A stretch of 64,000 nucleotides of DNA from an uncultured Clostridia bacterium (lineage in GTDB: Bacteria > Bacillota > Clostridia > Peptostreptococcales > Anaerovoracaceae): the NCBI GenBank assembly GCA_945830395.1, contig CALZYE010000007.1, positions 18,985 to 82,984 on the forward strand. Reading direction: 5' to 3'. Shown here one piece after another: positions 8,057-16,354 of this stretch; position 1 is the stretch's first letter; every line of letters starts with the position of its first letter. Below the pieces are notes generated by a model, which was not told the origin of the DNA, did no database searches, and saw only the letters and a list, made by a program, of their open reading frames with translations. Position numbers and translations under genes: made by a program.

Positions 8057-11000
8057 TTAATTATCCTGCGATTCGTGCGACTTCTTGCCGGCGATTACAA
8101 CAGACAGAAGCAGCAATGCCGTAATGGTCAAAAGCAAATACATCGCAACAGAACTGTTATCCCCGGTACCCGGCTCATCAATCTTCTCTGCCGGTTTTTG
8201 GATTTCCGTATTGGTGATGGTGAAACCGTCCTCTTCATTGCCATAAACTGCCGCGCTGTAATTTTTAACGGGAGTTTCTTCAACGGTGTACTCAATCTTT
8301 TTGCCCGCCTCGTTTACAGGAAGCCCTGCAAACTCCGTTTTCCAGCTGCCCTTTTCGTCCTCTCTGATAATTTCCGTTCTGACAGGAGATTTTCTGTTGC
8401 CGTTTGCAATCAAATTTACTTTAATCTCATCAGGACGAAGATTGTTCTTGTTGCCTGCGTCTTTCCAAACCTTCTTAACCTTGACGGCTTTTTCAAAAGG
8501 TTTATGGGTATTGGTTATATCATATACAACGCTTCCGTTTTCATCCTTCTTTGCCTCTGCAACTTCGGTTTCATATTCTGCTACAGGCTCCTCCTTGATG
8601 CTGTATTCAATTTTGTCGCCCTTTTCGTCATAGGTCATAAGGTCGCTAAAGCTATACTTCCAGTCCGTACTTGCAGAAGCGGAGGCTGTTTTTTCCGTAA
8701 GTTCTCCGTTTTCTTTCAGTTTCACCGTAATTTTTTCAGGTCTTATTCCGTCTTGGTTGTTCTCATCGTTCCAATGCTTTTCTCCCGATACCGAAATTTT
8801 TTGGTTGACGAGCGTGTTCTTCACCGTAAAGCCCGACTTCTGATTTCCCTGAACTTCGGCTCTGTATGTCAAACCGTTTTGGGTGATTTCACCCTTTTCG
8901 GAAAGTCCCTTCTCTCTCACGGTGTAAACAAACTCATTTCCGCCTAAGCTCTCCGAAACGGGAAGCTTTGTAAACTTTGTGCTCCATTTATTACCTTCAT
9001 TCAGTTCCTGTATTTTTCCGGTAGGCTGATCGTTTTTGTACAGCTCGACAACCACCTTGTTGTCCTTAACCTTATCCTCCGGCATATCATCGCCTTTGTG
9101 GTTAAGCCATACTTTTTTCACTTCTATATCCCTTGTAGGAATCTCCATCGGAACCATCTGCGCCAAAACCTTGTTGGTTACCGTAAATCCATTTTCGGCA
9201 TCACCTGTAACCTTTGCTCTGTACCAATCTCCTGAAAGCTTGATATCTCCCGATTTATCAAGTCCCTTTTCCTTCACCGTATACTTATAAGGCTCCTGTC
9301 CTTCTTTCTCCGCAATAGGAAGATTTGTAAAGGTGAAACTCCATCCGGTGGCAGGTGTAAGAGTTTTTTCGGCGGTCTTTTCACCGTTTCTGTAAAGTTC
9401 CACGGTTACAGGAGAGGGAACCGCCTTTTTCCATATAACTTCCTCGCCGCCGCGTCCCTTTATTTTGGCATCTTGCCAGATTTTCTCAACATTAATGTCT
9501 CTCGTAGGGTTGAACTCCCACTTTCCGTAGACCGTGGTATCCTCTTTGATCGCCACATTGCTGAGCTTTGTGCCTGCAATATCATCCGCCTTTGAGGACC
9601 AGCCCGTAAACTTCCAAATACCCTTTACGCCGTTGGAGTCTGCGGTTTCAGATGTTGCAAGGGGCTGTGCCAATGTCTTTACGGTATCGTATTCGATGCC
9701 CGTCACCTCAGGCGGCGCGGCGCTTCCCGCCGGAACTCCGTGAATCGGATCAGGCTGAACTGCATAATCAAGCTTGTACTGCTGAACGGTTTTGTGATGA
9801 GTCGTTTCACTGACAATATTTCTCTCTATATCTTCAGCAGAAGTAATTTTCGCCGTATTGTCAAACAGCGTGGTCTTAACAAATTTCTTTGTAATTTTGC
9901 TCGGTATATCCAGAAAAACGGTGCTGCCTGCCGGCAGGGAGTTTATGGAAAACTCAAGTTTCTGACCCGTCAGCCTGCACCCTATTTCGTTTGCCTGCAA
10001 AACCTGTTTCTTGTTAAGTTTCAACTCTTCGCAAGTTGCCGTAATCTTTTCCATATCGGGAGAAAGTCCCTCCGGAAGAATATCCTCAAGCTTAATGTTT
10101 CTGACATCAAGGTCTGTATCATTGTTCTTGACCGTCAAGGTATATTTAATCGCATCTCCCTCTTTATTCTCAATTACAGTCGGATTTGCCTTTGTTCCCG
10201 TCACAGGATCTGATGCCTTCTCCAGAGAAATATCAAGTTTCTTTGCGATTACTTTTGCACTTGCCTCGGTTAGCTTTGCAGTAGATCCGGGTGCCGCTTC
10301 CGTTCCTACGAAAAGCCTTGCCATTACATCCGTCTTATTCACGGTTTTCTTTCCGTCAATGGCTTTATCGTCAGGGGATTTCATGTGTATGTCAGCCTGA
10401 AGACCCATTCCTCTGTCTAAAACAAACGGGTTTCCCTTGTCAGTGGTTCTGCAGTCTATCGCAATTGCCGTAATTGCTGAAATCTTGCCGATGTCCTTAA
10501 GCTTATCCTCCTCTACCTTTTCCCAGACAGTATTGTCCTCCACATCCTTTTTAATCTTGTCAGGAGACAGCTTGGATATGTATACTGCAGGAGCACAGGT
10601 TTCACCGCTGTGACCGTAAGCGGGCTTTTGCTTAATAGAGCTTAAGTCTATCCAGTCGAGTTTTCCCTTCCATTCCGAATCTTCTTTTCCGTTTCCGTTT
10701 TCCAGAACATCATACATGACGATATTATCGGCTCTGGTCTCCGAGGACATGCTGTATGCCAGTTTGTATGCGTATTTATTTCCGGCAATGATTTTGGTCT
10801 GTTCCTTGAACTCGTTATCGTGGTCGTTTGCCGCTTTCTTTGAAACCCCTGCCTGCTTCACCGTTACAGGGTTGAAATTCATATTTCTCTGCTCAAACAT
10901 CCACTTTTCCGGTGTATTGCCCATAAGCTCCTTATAAAAAGGCTTTTTAACTATGCCCGAAGTTTTGGCGTTACTCTTGAACTTCACATCATCGGACAGA

Positions 11001-13633
11001 TTTTTTACGCCTATGGTATTCAGAACATTGTTTCCTCTGTCTGAAATGTTGTTATATGTGTTTACCAGCTTGTAATCTACGAAAACTCTGCTTCCGTGGT
11101 TAGCGCCGGCTTTCTTGTAGAACTCTCTGTTGCTCTCTGGGACATCCACCGTGATAATCATCATGGTCTGCCCGGAACCTTCCCAGTTTTCTCTGTATTC
11201 CACCGTATAGTTCGACGGGTCGATTATTTTGTAGGTGTAATTCCAAGCCGATCCGCTCACCTTTATGCTTCCGGGCTCCACATAGGTTCCCGCAGGAAGC
11301 AGGTCGTAGAAGGCAAGCTTTTTCGCAATATACTCATCTATATAGTCAAAGTTTGTGACGCCGCTGTCCCAAAGACTCATGAGATTTCCGTGAGCAAGTC
11401 TTACGGGAATTGTCTGTTTTCCCGTTTTTACATCATCTGTCAAATCGCCGGCTTCCTTGTATATATAGGTATTGTAACTCAGCGCCGTCAGTATTTTGCT
11501 GGTGACCCTCATCCTCTGAGAGGTGGTATCGCTGTTATGTGTCCTTCCGCCCTCTGTGGTGACCTTAAGCCTTGCATCGGAGGAAAGGTAAGTTCCTTTG
11601 TCCGTTCTTTCTCTGTCTTTTCTTATGAGCTCCTTCATGTTATCGGTAGGATGAAGCTCAAGCATTGGCATGGCATACAGGTCGCTTTTGAAGAATGTGC
11701 TGGTGTGCGAGTACTTCAGCCCTGCCACATTCTTTGGGAAGATTACAGGATTTTGGGAGCCTACATTCTTCACCTCTGTCTTGCCGTCTGCGGACAGGTA
11801 GTTTTGCGTGCCATCCTTTGCAAATGTAATCTGCCCCAGCTTCTTATACTCTTTTTCTCCCGAGTATCTCACAAATATGTCGATAGGTTTGTATTTTTCG
11901 TATTCCTTGCTGGGATTTACTATTTCCTGCCAGCCTCCGTCAGTTTTTCTGGCATCAAATTCTTTCAGGCTGAAATATACGCTCTTGTAGGTTGCATCGC
12001 CATCTTTGAGCTCATCAAAATTTTTCGACTGATTGCTGTATGTATCGTTATAGTTGGTGTACTTCGTGCTGTGATACAGCTTTCCGTCCTCTACCTCCGC
12101 TGTGTACGGCTTTACCTTTGCCGCGCCGTCCACAAACTCAGGCTCCTCCGAACTTGAAGTCGTCGTATGGAGTGTAAAAGTGCTTTTTACATGAGAGCGA
12201 TAGTTGAAATCCACATCAAGATCTTGCAGAAGAAAATCCTGTGCCGCCTGCTGCGCAGACAAGCCATCGACGGAACTTGCCGAATCATATTTCCATATAT
12301 TGTTCCATCCCTTATAGTTATGGATATGTATGTCCGCCTCTGCCGTAACTACATCGTGGGTCTTTGTAACGCCGTTTGCCAATGTGTCCGTCAGCGAAAT
12401 CCTGTTGGGGATTTTGAAACCGTCCTTTGAAAGATCCGGCCCCTTCTTCTTCTCTTCCTCGATGATGGTCTTAGGGTATCTCTTCAGAATTGAGAACCTT
12501 GCGCTGCACCAGTCATAATACCCAAGTCCATACAGGGTATGAATGCCATGACTTCCGTTTCTGTCTTTGAACTCTCCCCAAAGACCGTCCTGCGTCAATA
12601 TGGATTTACCTCCCTTTGCGATATCGGTATAGGCAGTATCCGTATAAGTATTTAAATAGCCCTTGTAGACGAAGCCTCTTTTTCCTCCATCATAGGTGTC
12701 CTTCTTGATTCCTACTATTTCACCGCCTATGCCGTCGTCTTCCGGCTTAACCTCATATTTAAACGGAATCATGCTTGGATTGCTTCTTTCCACATCGGCA
12801 TACCAAATCACATAGAAATACTTATCAGAATCCGCAGGCTTATCTCCCCACTGATCCTGCCAGTCGAAGTATACTCCCTTGTACTGATCCAGATCTGCCT
12901 GTTTGAGCTTGATGTCTGTAAGCTCGTTCTTGTTCTTCACAGAAATCTCAAGGTTCTTTTCCTCTTCCACGGGTTTACCTGCATCAATGGAAAGCTTAAC
13001 ATTTACCGGGGCAGTGATGCTTCCCGTTTCCTCTCCGTCATTGTCCTTGTCAACCTTCAGAAAGTTGGGTCTAAATGTAAAGCCCTGCTCAAATGAAAAG
13101 GATGCACCTCCCGAAACGGGCTTGAAATTTGAAACGGTAATGGTGCCGTCGCTGTTTTCCGTATAGTTGAAGTCGCTTACCGTTGATGTTGCCGGAGCCT
13201 TGGGAATCTGCCACTTCAGATGTGGTATGTATTCATAAGCTTTTGCATTTGTCTTAGTACCGCCGTTCCAGTCCTTCAGTATGTATCCCGGAACCACAAT
13301 CTTTATGGCTCCTGCAGGCAGCACCGTATTCGCATCATTTTTGAGTTTCAGCGAATAGGAAAGGGTTGCCGTCTTAGCCTCATTTCTGCTTGGGGTAAAG
13401 ACCAGATGCTTTCTTGTTTCATCGCTGTAATGATAGTCCTTGACATCGCTTGATACGGCATTTGCCCATTGAACATCAAACTCGTAGTCTATACCTGATG
13501 CCGCTGCACCCTCCCTATTTTCATTTCCGGGGTCCTTTGCAAATGCCGTCATATTCGGCACAAGCATAAGGGCTGACATAAGCAATGCAAGCAGTGCAGG
13601 CAGCCCCCTCTTCCCTCTGAAATTCTTACTCAT
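8057..13633 (-). CDS. Large wall-anchored adhesin with four Cna-B domains
   Basis: A 1858-residue secreted protein. A signal peptide lies at about 1-32. A ~1100-residue N-terminal region without a repeat pattern I recognise probably holds the binding part. At about 1135-1260 is a DUF11-type/isopeptide domain (EGDAIKYTLTVKN, LEDILPEGL). At about 1290-1375 is a Listeria/Bacteroides-type repeat (WKFTGWSS, TVYGKWEF). Four Cna-B domains fill about 1377-1815. The tail is EPGTGD, a hydrophobic span and a basic end, a non-canonical sorting signal. The ATG follows GGGAGG at good spacing. It is the first gene of the three-gene surface run on this strand, with its own promoter upstream. An adhesin role is inferred from the domain plan. 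Confidence 0.88.
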   Translation of the reverse strand: MSKNFRGKRGLPALLALLMSALMLVPNMTAFAKDPGNENREGAAASGIDYEFDVQWANAVSSDVKDYHYSDETRKHLVFTPSRNEAKTATLSYSLKLKNDANTVLPAGAIKIVVPGYILKDWNGGTKTNAKAYEYIPHLKWQIPKAPATSTVSDFNYTENSDGTITVSNFKPVSGGASFSFEQGFTFRPNFLKVDKDNDGEETGSITAPVNVKLSIDAGKPVEEEKNLEISVKNKNELTDIKLKQADLDQYKGVYFDWQDQWGDKPADSDKYFYVIWYADVERSNPSMIPFKYEVKPEDDGIGGEIVGIKKDTYDGGKRGFVYKGYLNTYTDTAYTDIAKGGKSILTQDGLWGEFKDRNGSHGIHTLYGLGYYDWCSARFSILKRYPKTIIEEEKKKGPDLSKDGFKIPNRISLTDTLANGVTKTHDVVTAEADIHIHNYKGWNNIWKYDSASSVDGLSAQQAAQDFLLQDLDVDFNYRSHVKSTFTLHTTTSSSEEPEFVDGAAKVKPYTAEVEDGKLYHSTKYTNYNDTYSNQSKNFDELKDGDATYKSVYFSLKEFDARKTDGGWQEIVNPSKEYEKYKPIDIFVRYSGEKEYKKLGQITFAKDGTQNYLSADGKTEVKNVGSQNPVIFPKNVAGLKYSHTSTFFKSDLYAMPMLELHPTDNMKELIRKDRERTDKGTYLSSDARLKVTTEGGRTHNSDTTSQRMRVTSKILTALSYNTYIYKEAGDLTDDVKTGKQTIPVRLAHGNLMSLWDSGVTNFDYIDEYIAKKLAFYDLLPAGTYVEPGSIKVSGSAWNYTYKIIDPSNYTVEYRENWEGSGQTMMIITVDVPESNREFYKKAGANHGSRVFVDYKLVNTYNNISDRGNNVLNTIGVKNLSDDVKFKSNAKTSGIVKKPFYKELMGNTPEKWMFEQRNMNFNPVTVKQAGVSKKAANDHDNEFKEQTKIIAGNKYAYKLAYSMSSETRADNIVMYDVLENGNGKEDSEWKGKLDWIDLSSIKQKPAYGHSGETCAPAVYISKLSPDKIKKDVEDNTVWEKVEEDKLKDIGKISAITAIAIDCRTTDKGNPFVLDRGMGLQADIHMKSPDDKAIDGKKTVNKTDVMARLFVGTEAAPGSTAKLTEASAKVIAKKLDISLEKASDPVTGTKANPTVIENKEGDAIKYTLTVKNNDTDLDVRNIKLEDILPEGLSPDMEKITATCEELKLNKKQVLQANEIGCRLTGQKLEFSINSLPAGSTVFLDIPSKITKKFVKTTLFDNTAKITSAEDIERNIVSETTHHKTVQQYKLDYAVQPDPIHGVPAGSAAPPEVTGIEYDTVKTLAQPLATSETADSNGVKGIWKFTGWSSKADDIAGTKLSNVAIKEDTTVYGKWEFNPTRDINVEKIWQDAKIKGRGGEEVIWKKAVPSPVTVELYRNGEKTAEKTLTPATGWSFTFTNLPIAEKEGQEPYKYTVKEKGLDKSGDIKLSGDWYRAKVTGDAENGFTVTNKVLAQMVPMEIPTRDIEVKKVWLNHKGDDMPEDKVKDNKVVVELYKNDQPTGKIQELNEGNKWSTKFTKLPVSESLGGNEFVYTVREKGLSEKGEITQNGLTYRAEVQGNQKSGFTVKNTLVNQKISVSGEKHWNDENNQDGIRPEKITVKLKENGELTEKTASASASTDWKYSFSDLMTYDEKGDKIEYSIKEEPVAEYETEVAEAKKDENGSVVYDITNTHKPFEKAVKVKKVWKDAGNKNNLRPDEIKVNLIANGNRKSPVRTEIIREDEKGSWKTEFAGLPVNEAGKKIEYTVEETPVKNYSAAVYGNEEDGFTITNTEIQKPAEKIDEPGTGDNSSVAMYLLLTITALLLLSVVIAGKKSHESQDN

Positions 13634-13651
13634 ACTTTCCTCCCAAAAAAA

Positions 13652-13675
13652 CTTTCACATTATCTTTCACATTAT
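13652..13675 (-). repeat. Tandem 12-base repeat in the adhesin leader
   Basis: Two adjacent perfect copies of CTTTCACATTAT (+ strand) lie between the promoter and the ribosome site of the 1858-residue adhesin gene. A tandem repeat at this place can change copy number and so alter spacing; no function is proven. Confidence 0.6.
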
Positions 13676-13703
13676 ATAGTAATTGCGATTCCTTTATTTT
13701 CAA
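13671..13703 (-). promoter_or_regulatory. Probable promoter of the large adhesin gene
   Basis: Reading the - strand, TTGAAA (13703-13698) is followed after 16 bases by TACTAT (13681-13676), and a TATAAT lies at 13676-13671. The start point would fall roughly 30 bases upstream of the ATG, leaving the tandem repeat in the leader. Confidence 0.45.
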
Positions 13704-13782
13704 GGTTATCTATTATTCAGGCTTCACAATTATTTTCCGTCGTCATACAGTGCATAAAAGGTAAAGCTTCGGCTCTTCTTTC

Positions 13783-14523
13783 TCAGCGGTTATCTCGTTG
13801 TTTTCTGACCTCGTACATCAAAATCGCCCCGGCATTTGATGCATTCAGCGACGATATTCTGCCTTTCATCGGAATGGAAACGGTGAAATCACACTTTTCT
13901 TTCACAAGCCTGCTTATACCCGAGCCTTCGTTTCCTATTACAAGGGCAATTCCCCCTGTCAGATCCTGCTTATAGTATGTCTCGCCGTCCATGTCGCAGG
14001 CATAAATCCAAATTCCCAGTTCCTTGAGCTTATCAATGGTCCGGGGAATATTTGTAACTCTTGCACAGGGAAGATATTCCACAGCTCCTGCAGATGTCTT
14101 TGCCACAGCCGCCGTAATTCCCGCAGCTCGCCTCTTGGAAACTATCACTCCATGGGCACCTGCACATTCTGCACTTCTCATTATGGCTCCCAAATTATGA
14201 GGGTCCTCAAGCTCGTCCAAGATTATTATGAAGGGAGCTTCTCCTCTTGACTCTGCCAGTTTCAAAATATCCTCAACGGCTGCATATTTATAAGGCGATA
14301 TAATCGCCGCAACCCCTTGGTGACCTGTGCCTTTTGTCTTTTTGTCGAGAAAACTCTTATCCTCATAGTACACAGGAATTCCTCTGTCCTTGGCAAGAGA
14401 AATAATCTTTCCTACGGAGCCTGTGGCGCCTTTTTGAACCAAGACCTTCTCAATTTCTCTCTCGCCTTTCAGCGCCTCTGTAACGGGATTTCTTCCGGAC
14501 AGAACATTACTACTTTCTTTCAT
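13783..14523 (-). CDS. rlmB: 23S rRNA (guanosine-2'-O)-methyltransferase RlmB
   Basis: A 246-residue SpoU/TrmH-family methyltransferase. It is expected to methylate the 2'-O of a guanosine in the 23S rRNA peptidyl-transferase region using S-adenosylmethionine. The N-terminal LSGRNPVTEAL is the substrate-binding domain. The SPOUT motifs are present: LDELEDPHNLGAIMRSAE (motif 1), LVIGNEGSGIS (motif 2) and SLNASNAGAILMYE (motif 3), which form the trefoil-knot cofactor site. It overlaps folA by 14 bases and closes the housekeeping operon, the usual Firmicute position for rlmB after mrnC and a thymidylate synthase gene. Confidence 0.93.
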   Translation of the reverse strand: MKESSNVLSGRNPVTEALKGEREIEKVLVQKGATGSVGKIISLAKDRGIPVYYEDKSFLDKKTKGTGHQGVAAIISPYKYAAVEDILKLAESRGEAPFIIILDELEDPHNLGAIMRSAECAGAHGVIVSKRRAAGITAAVAKTSAGAVEYLPCARVTNIPRTIDKLKELGIWIYACDMDGETYYKQDLTGGIALVIGNEGSGISRLVKEKCDFTVSIPMKGRISSLNASNAGAILMYEVRKQRDNR

Positions 14524-14995
14524 ACTTCATAAAACGGTATCTTATGCCGTTGTCCTCCATAATTTCATCTTCCCATGTGACCTTGAACTCGTCTCTCTCA
14601 TCCAAGTTCACAAAATAGGCATCGGCAGGGAATTTATCATAAATCTTTGTGATATAACATGTGTCGCAAAAGGGCAGAAGCTGCCTGTACACCTTTGCTC
14701 CGCCTATCACAAAGACATCCTCATCTCCCGAAACGGTTTCCATCAGTTCCTCGATGCTGCCGCACACAACATCCACCCCTTCAGCCGAAAAATCTTTGTT
14801 TGTGGTCAGAACGATATTTTTTCTGCCCGGCAAACCTTTCTTTCCCGGAAGGCTCTCAAGGGTGGTTCTGCCCATTATCACCGTATGACCTGTGGTAGTT
14901 TTCTTGAAATATTTCAAGTCTCCCGACAGGTGGCAGAGAAGATTTCCCTTATTTCCTATTGCCCAGTTTTCATCTGCTGCTAAAATCAGATTCAT
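14510..14995 (-). CDS. folA: Dihydrofolate reductase
   Basis: A 161-residue enzyme that reduces dihydrofolate to tetrahydrofolate with NADPH, needed to recycle the folate oxidised by ThyA. Visible signatures are MNLILAADENWAIG at the N-terminus, VIMGRTTLESLP (NADPH-binding and substrate loop) and VFVIGGAKVYRQLLP. The acidic residue of the active site falls in the LSGDLKYFK region. The start is set to 14995, because GGAGAT lies just upstream and the longer frame adds 18 residues foreign to the family. It lies between thyA and rlmB, which fits joint expression of ThyA and its folate partner. Confidence 0.92.
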   Translation of the reverse strand: MNLILAADENWAIGNKGNLLCHLSGDLKYFKKTTTGHTVIMGRTTLESLPGKKGLPGRKNIVLTTNKDFSAEGVDVVCGSIEELMETVSGDEDVFVIGGAKVYRQLLPFCDTCYITKIYDKFPADAYFVNLDERDEFKVTWEDEIMEDNGIRYRFMKYERK

Positions 14996-15078
14996 CGCAT
15001 CTCCATAAAATCCTGTACTGCTCATTTCCAAAGGCGTCGCTTCCTGCAAAGCATGGGCATAACTTCAGCTCTGCCCTC

Positions 15079-15097
15079 ACGCCGCTTCAGGCGGCGT
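15079..15097. other. GC-rich hairpin between thyA and folA
   Basis: A 7-bp perfect stem (15079-15085 with 15091-15097) with a 5-base loop, in the ~120-base thyA-folA gap. No T-run follows on either strand, so it is more likely an mRNA processing or stability element than a terminator. Confidence 0.4.
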
Positions 15098-15118
15098 CAT
15101 CCTTGGAATATAACATGG

Positions 15119-15949
15119 TTAAATTGCAATTTCAATCTTGTAATCAAAGTCGTTGTATCTGTAGTTCTCCAGCCTGAAGCTGTCTTTGTTGAAATCATAA
15201 AAGTTCTTAATACTTTTGTCCAGCGTGAACTTCGGTGCTTCAAACTGCTCTCTCTTCAGCATATCTTTTACGATGTCGATATGTCTGTCATATATATGAG
15301 CGTTTGCAATCACATGAACCAGTTCTCCCGGTTCATATCCGTAGGCGGATGCCATTGCATAGACTATCAGAGCATACTGAACCACATTCCAGTTATTTGC
15401 AGTCAGCATGTCCTGGGAACGCTGGTGCAAAATGGCATTCAGCCTGCTGCCGGAAACATTAAAGGTCATGGAATAGGCACAGGGGTAAAGAGCCATCTCT
15501 GAAAGGTCGTGGTGATTATACATGTTGGTCATAATTCTTCTGGAGCCGGGATCGTTCTTCAGACTCCAAATCACCCTGTCCACCTGGTCCATGTCACCTT
15601 CCCTATAGCGATGTTTTATCCCCATCTGATAACCGTAGGCTTTGCCGATGGAACCTGTTTCATCTGCCCATTCGTCCCATACACCTGAGCTCAGATCCTT
15701 GATGTTGTTCGATTTTTTTTGCCAAATCCATGCGATTTCGTCCCAAGCGGATTTCCAGTATGTTCTTCTCAGGGTTATTATGGGAAACTCCTGTGCCAAA
15801 TTATAGCGATTCACTACGCCGAACACCGCCAATGTATGGGCAGGTGTTCCATCTTCCCAATGAGGTCTTACCTGTAAATTCTCATCAGAAACTCCGTTTT
15901 CAATTATATCTTTCATGTTGGAAACGAAAATCTTGTCTGCGTAACTCAT
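15119..15949 (-). CDS. thyA: Thymidylate synthase (ThyA)
   Basis: A 276-residue folate-dependent enzyme converting dUMP to dTMP with methylenetetrahydrofolate. The N-terminal TLRRTYWKSAWDEIAW region, the catalytic Cys in ALYPCAYSMTF, the QRSQD phosphate-binding motif, NVVQYAL and HIYDRHI can be seen. The catalytic motif reads PCA where the classical enzyme has PCH, and the segment after QRSQD (ANNWNVVQ) differs from the usual LGLPFNI type, so this is a divergent ThyA subgroup. It lies between mrnC and folA in a place where many Clostridia keep the flavin-dependent thyX. Same strand and close spacing suggest one operon. Confidence 0.9.
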   Translation of the reverse strand: MSYADKIFVSNMKDIIENGVSDENLQVRPHWEDGTPAHTLAVFGVVNRYNLAQEFPIITLRRTYWKSAWDEIAWIWQKKSNNIKDLSSGVWDEWADETGSIGKAYGYQMGIKHRYREGDMDQVDRVIWSLKNDPGSRRIMTNMYNHHDLSEMALYPCAYSMTFNVSGSRLNAILHQRSQDMLTANNWNVVQYALIVYAMASAYGYEPGELVHVIANAHIYDRHIDIVKDMLKREQFEAPKFTLDKSIKNFYDFNKDSFRLENYRYNDFDYKIEIAI

Positions 15950-15952
15950 AGG

Positions 15953-16345
15953 CTACACCTCACTTTCAATAATTTCAACGCTTTCTTTGATAACCTCCTC
16001 AAGCCTCTTTGTATCTCCCCTCATATAAAGGTATCCTATCAGGGTTTCAAACCCCGTTGCCATCTTGTAGTCCATAGGGCTTGAGCCTCTGGGTTTCGGG
16101 GTCTTGGTGTTGTTTCTTCCCCGTTTCAAAAGCTTCACTTCATCATCTGACAAAAAACCTTTTATCAGCGTCTTTGCAATTCTTGCCTGACCGTCTGCAC
16201 AAACATAACGAACAACTTTTCTGTTCATCTTGTCCACCTTGGAAAGTCCGCTTTCCAGCACATGCCGTCTTATAAACACCTCATAGACCGCATCGCCTAT
16301 GTAAGCAAGTGCAGTGGTATCGGTTACCTTTGAATTCACTTTCAT
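15953..16345 (-). CDS. mrnC: Mini-ribonuclease III
   Basis: A 130-residue RNase III-type catalytic domain without the double-stranded RNA-binding domain, the form that matures 23S rRNA ends in Firmicutes. The N-terminal ALAYIGDAVYEVFIRRHV carries the conserved acidic GDAVYE region. LLKRGRNN and the C-terminal MATGFETLIGYLY hold the second conserved acidic residue of the metal site. The length is normal for the family. It sits 9 bases after cysS and 3 bases before thyA, consistent with a co-transcribed unit; the cysS-mrnC pairing is widespread in Firmicutes. Confidence 0.92.
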   Translation of the reverse strand: MKVNSKVTDTTALAYIGDAVYEVFIRRHVLESGLSKVDKMNRKVVRYVCADGQARIAKTLIKGFLSDDEVKLLKRGRNNTKTPKPRGSSPMDYKMATGFETLIGYLYMRGDTKRLEEVIKESVEIIESEV

Positions 16346-16354
16346 AAAAGCAAA

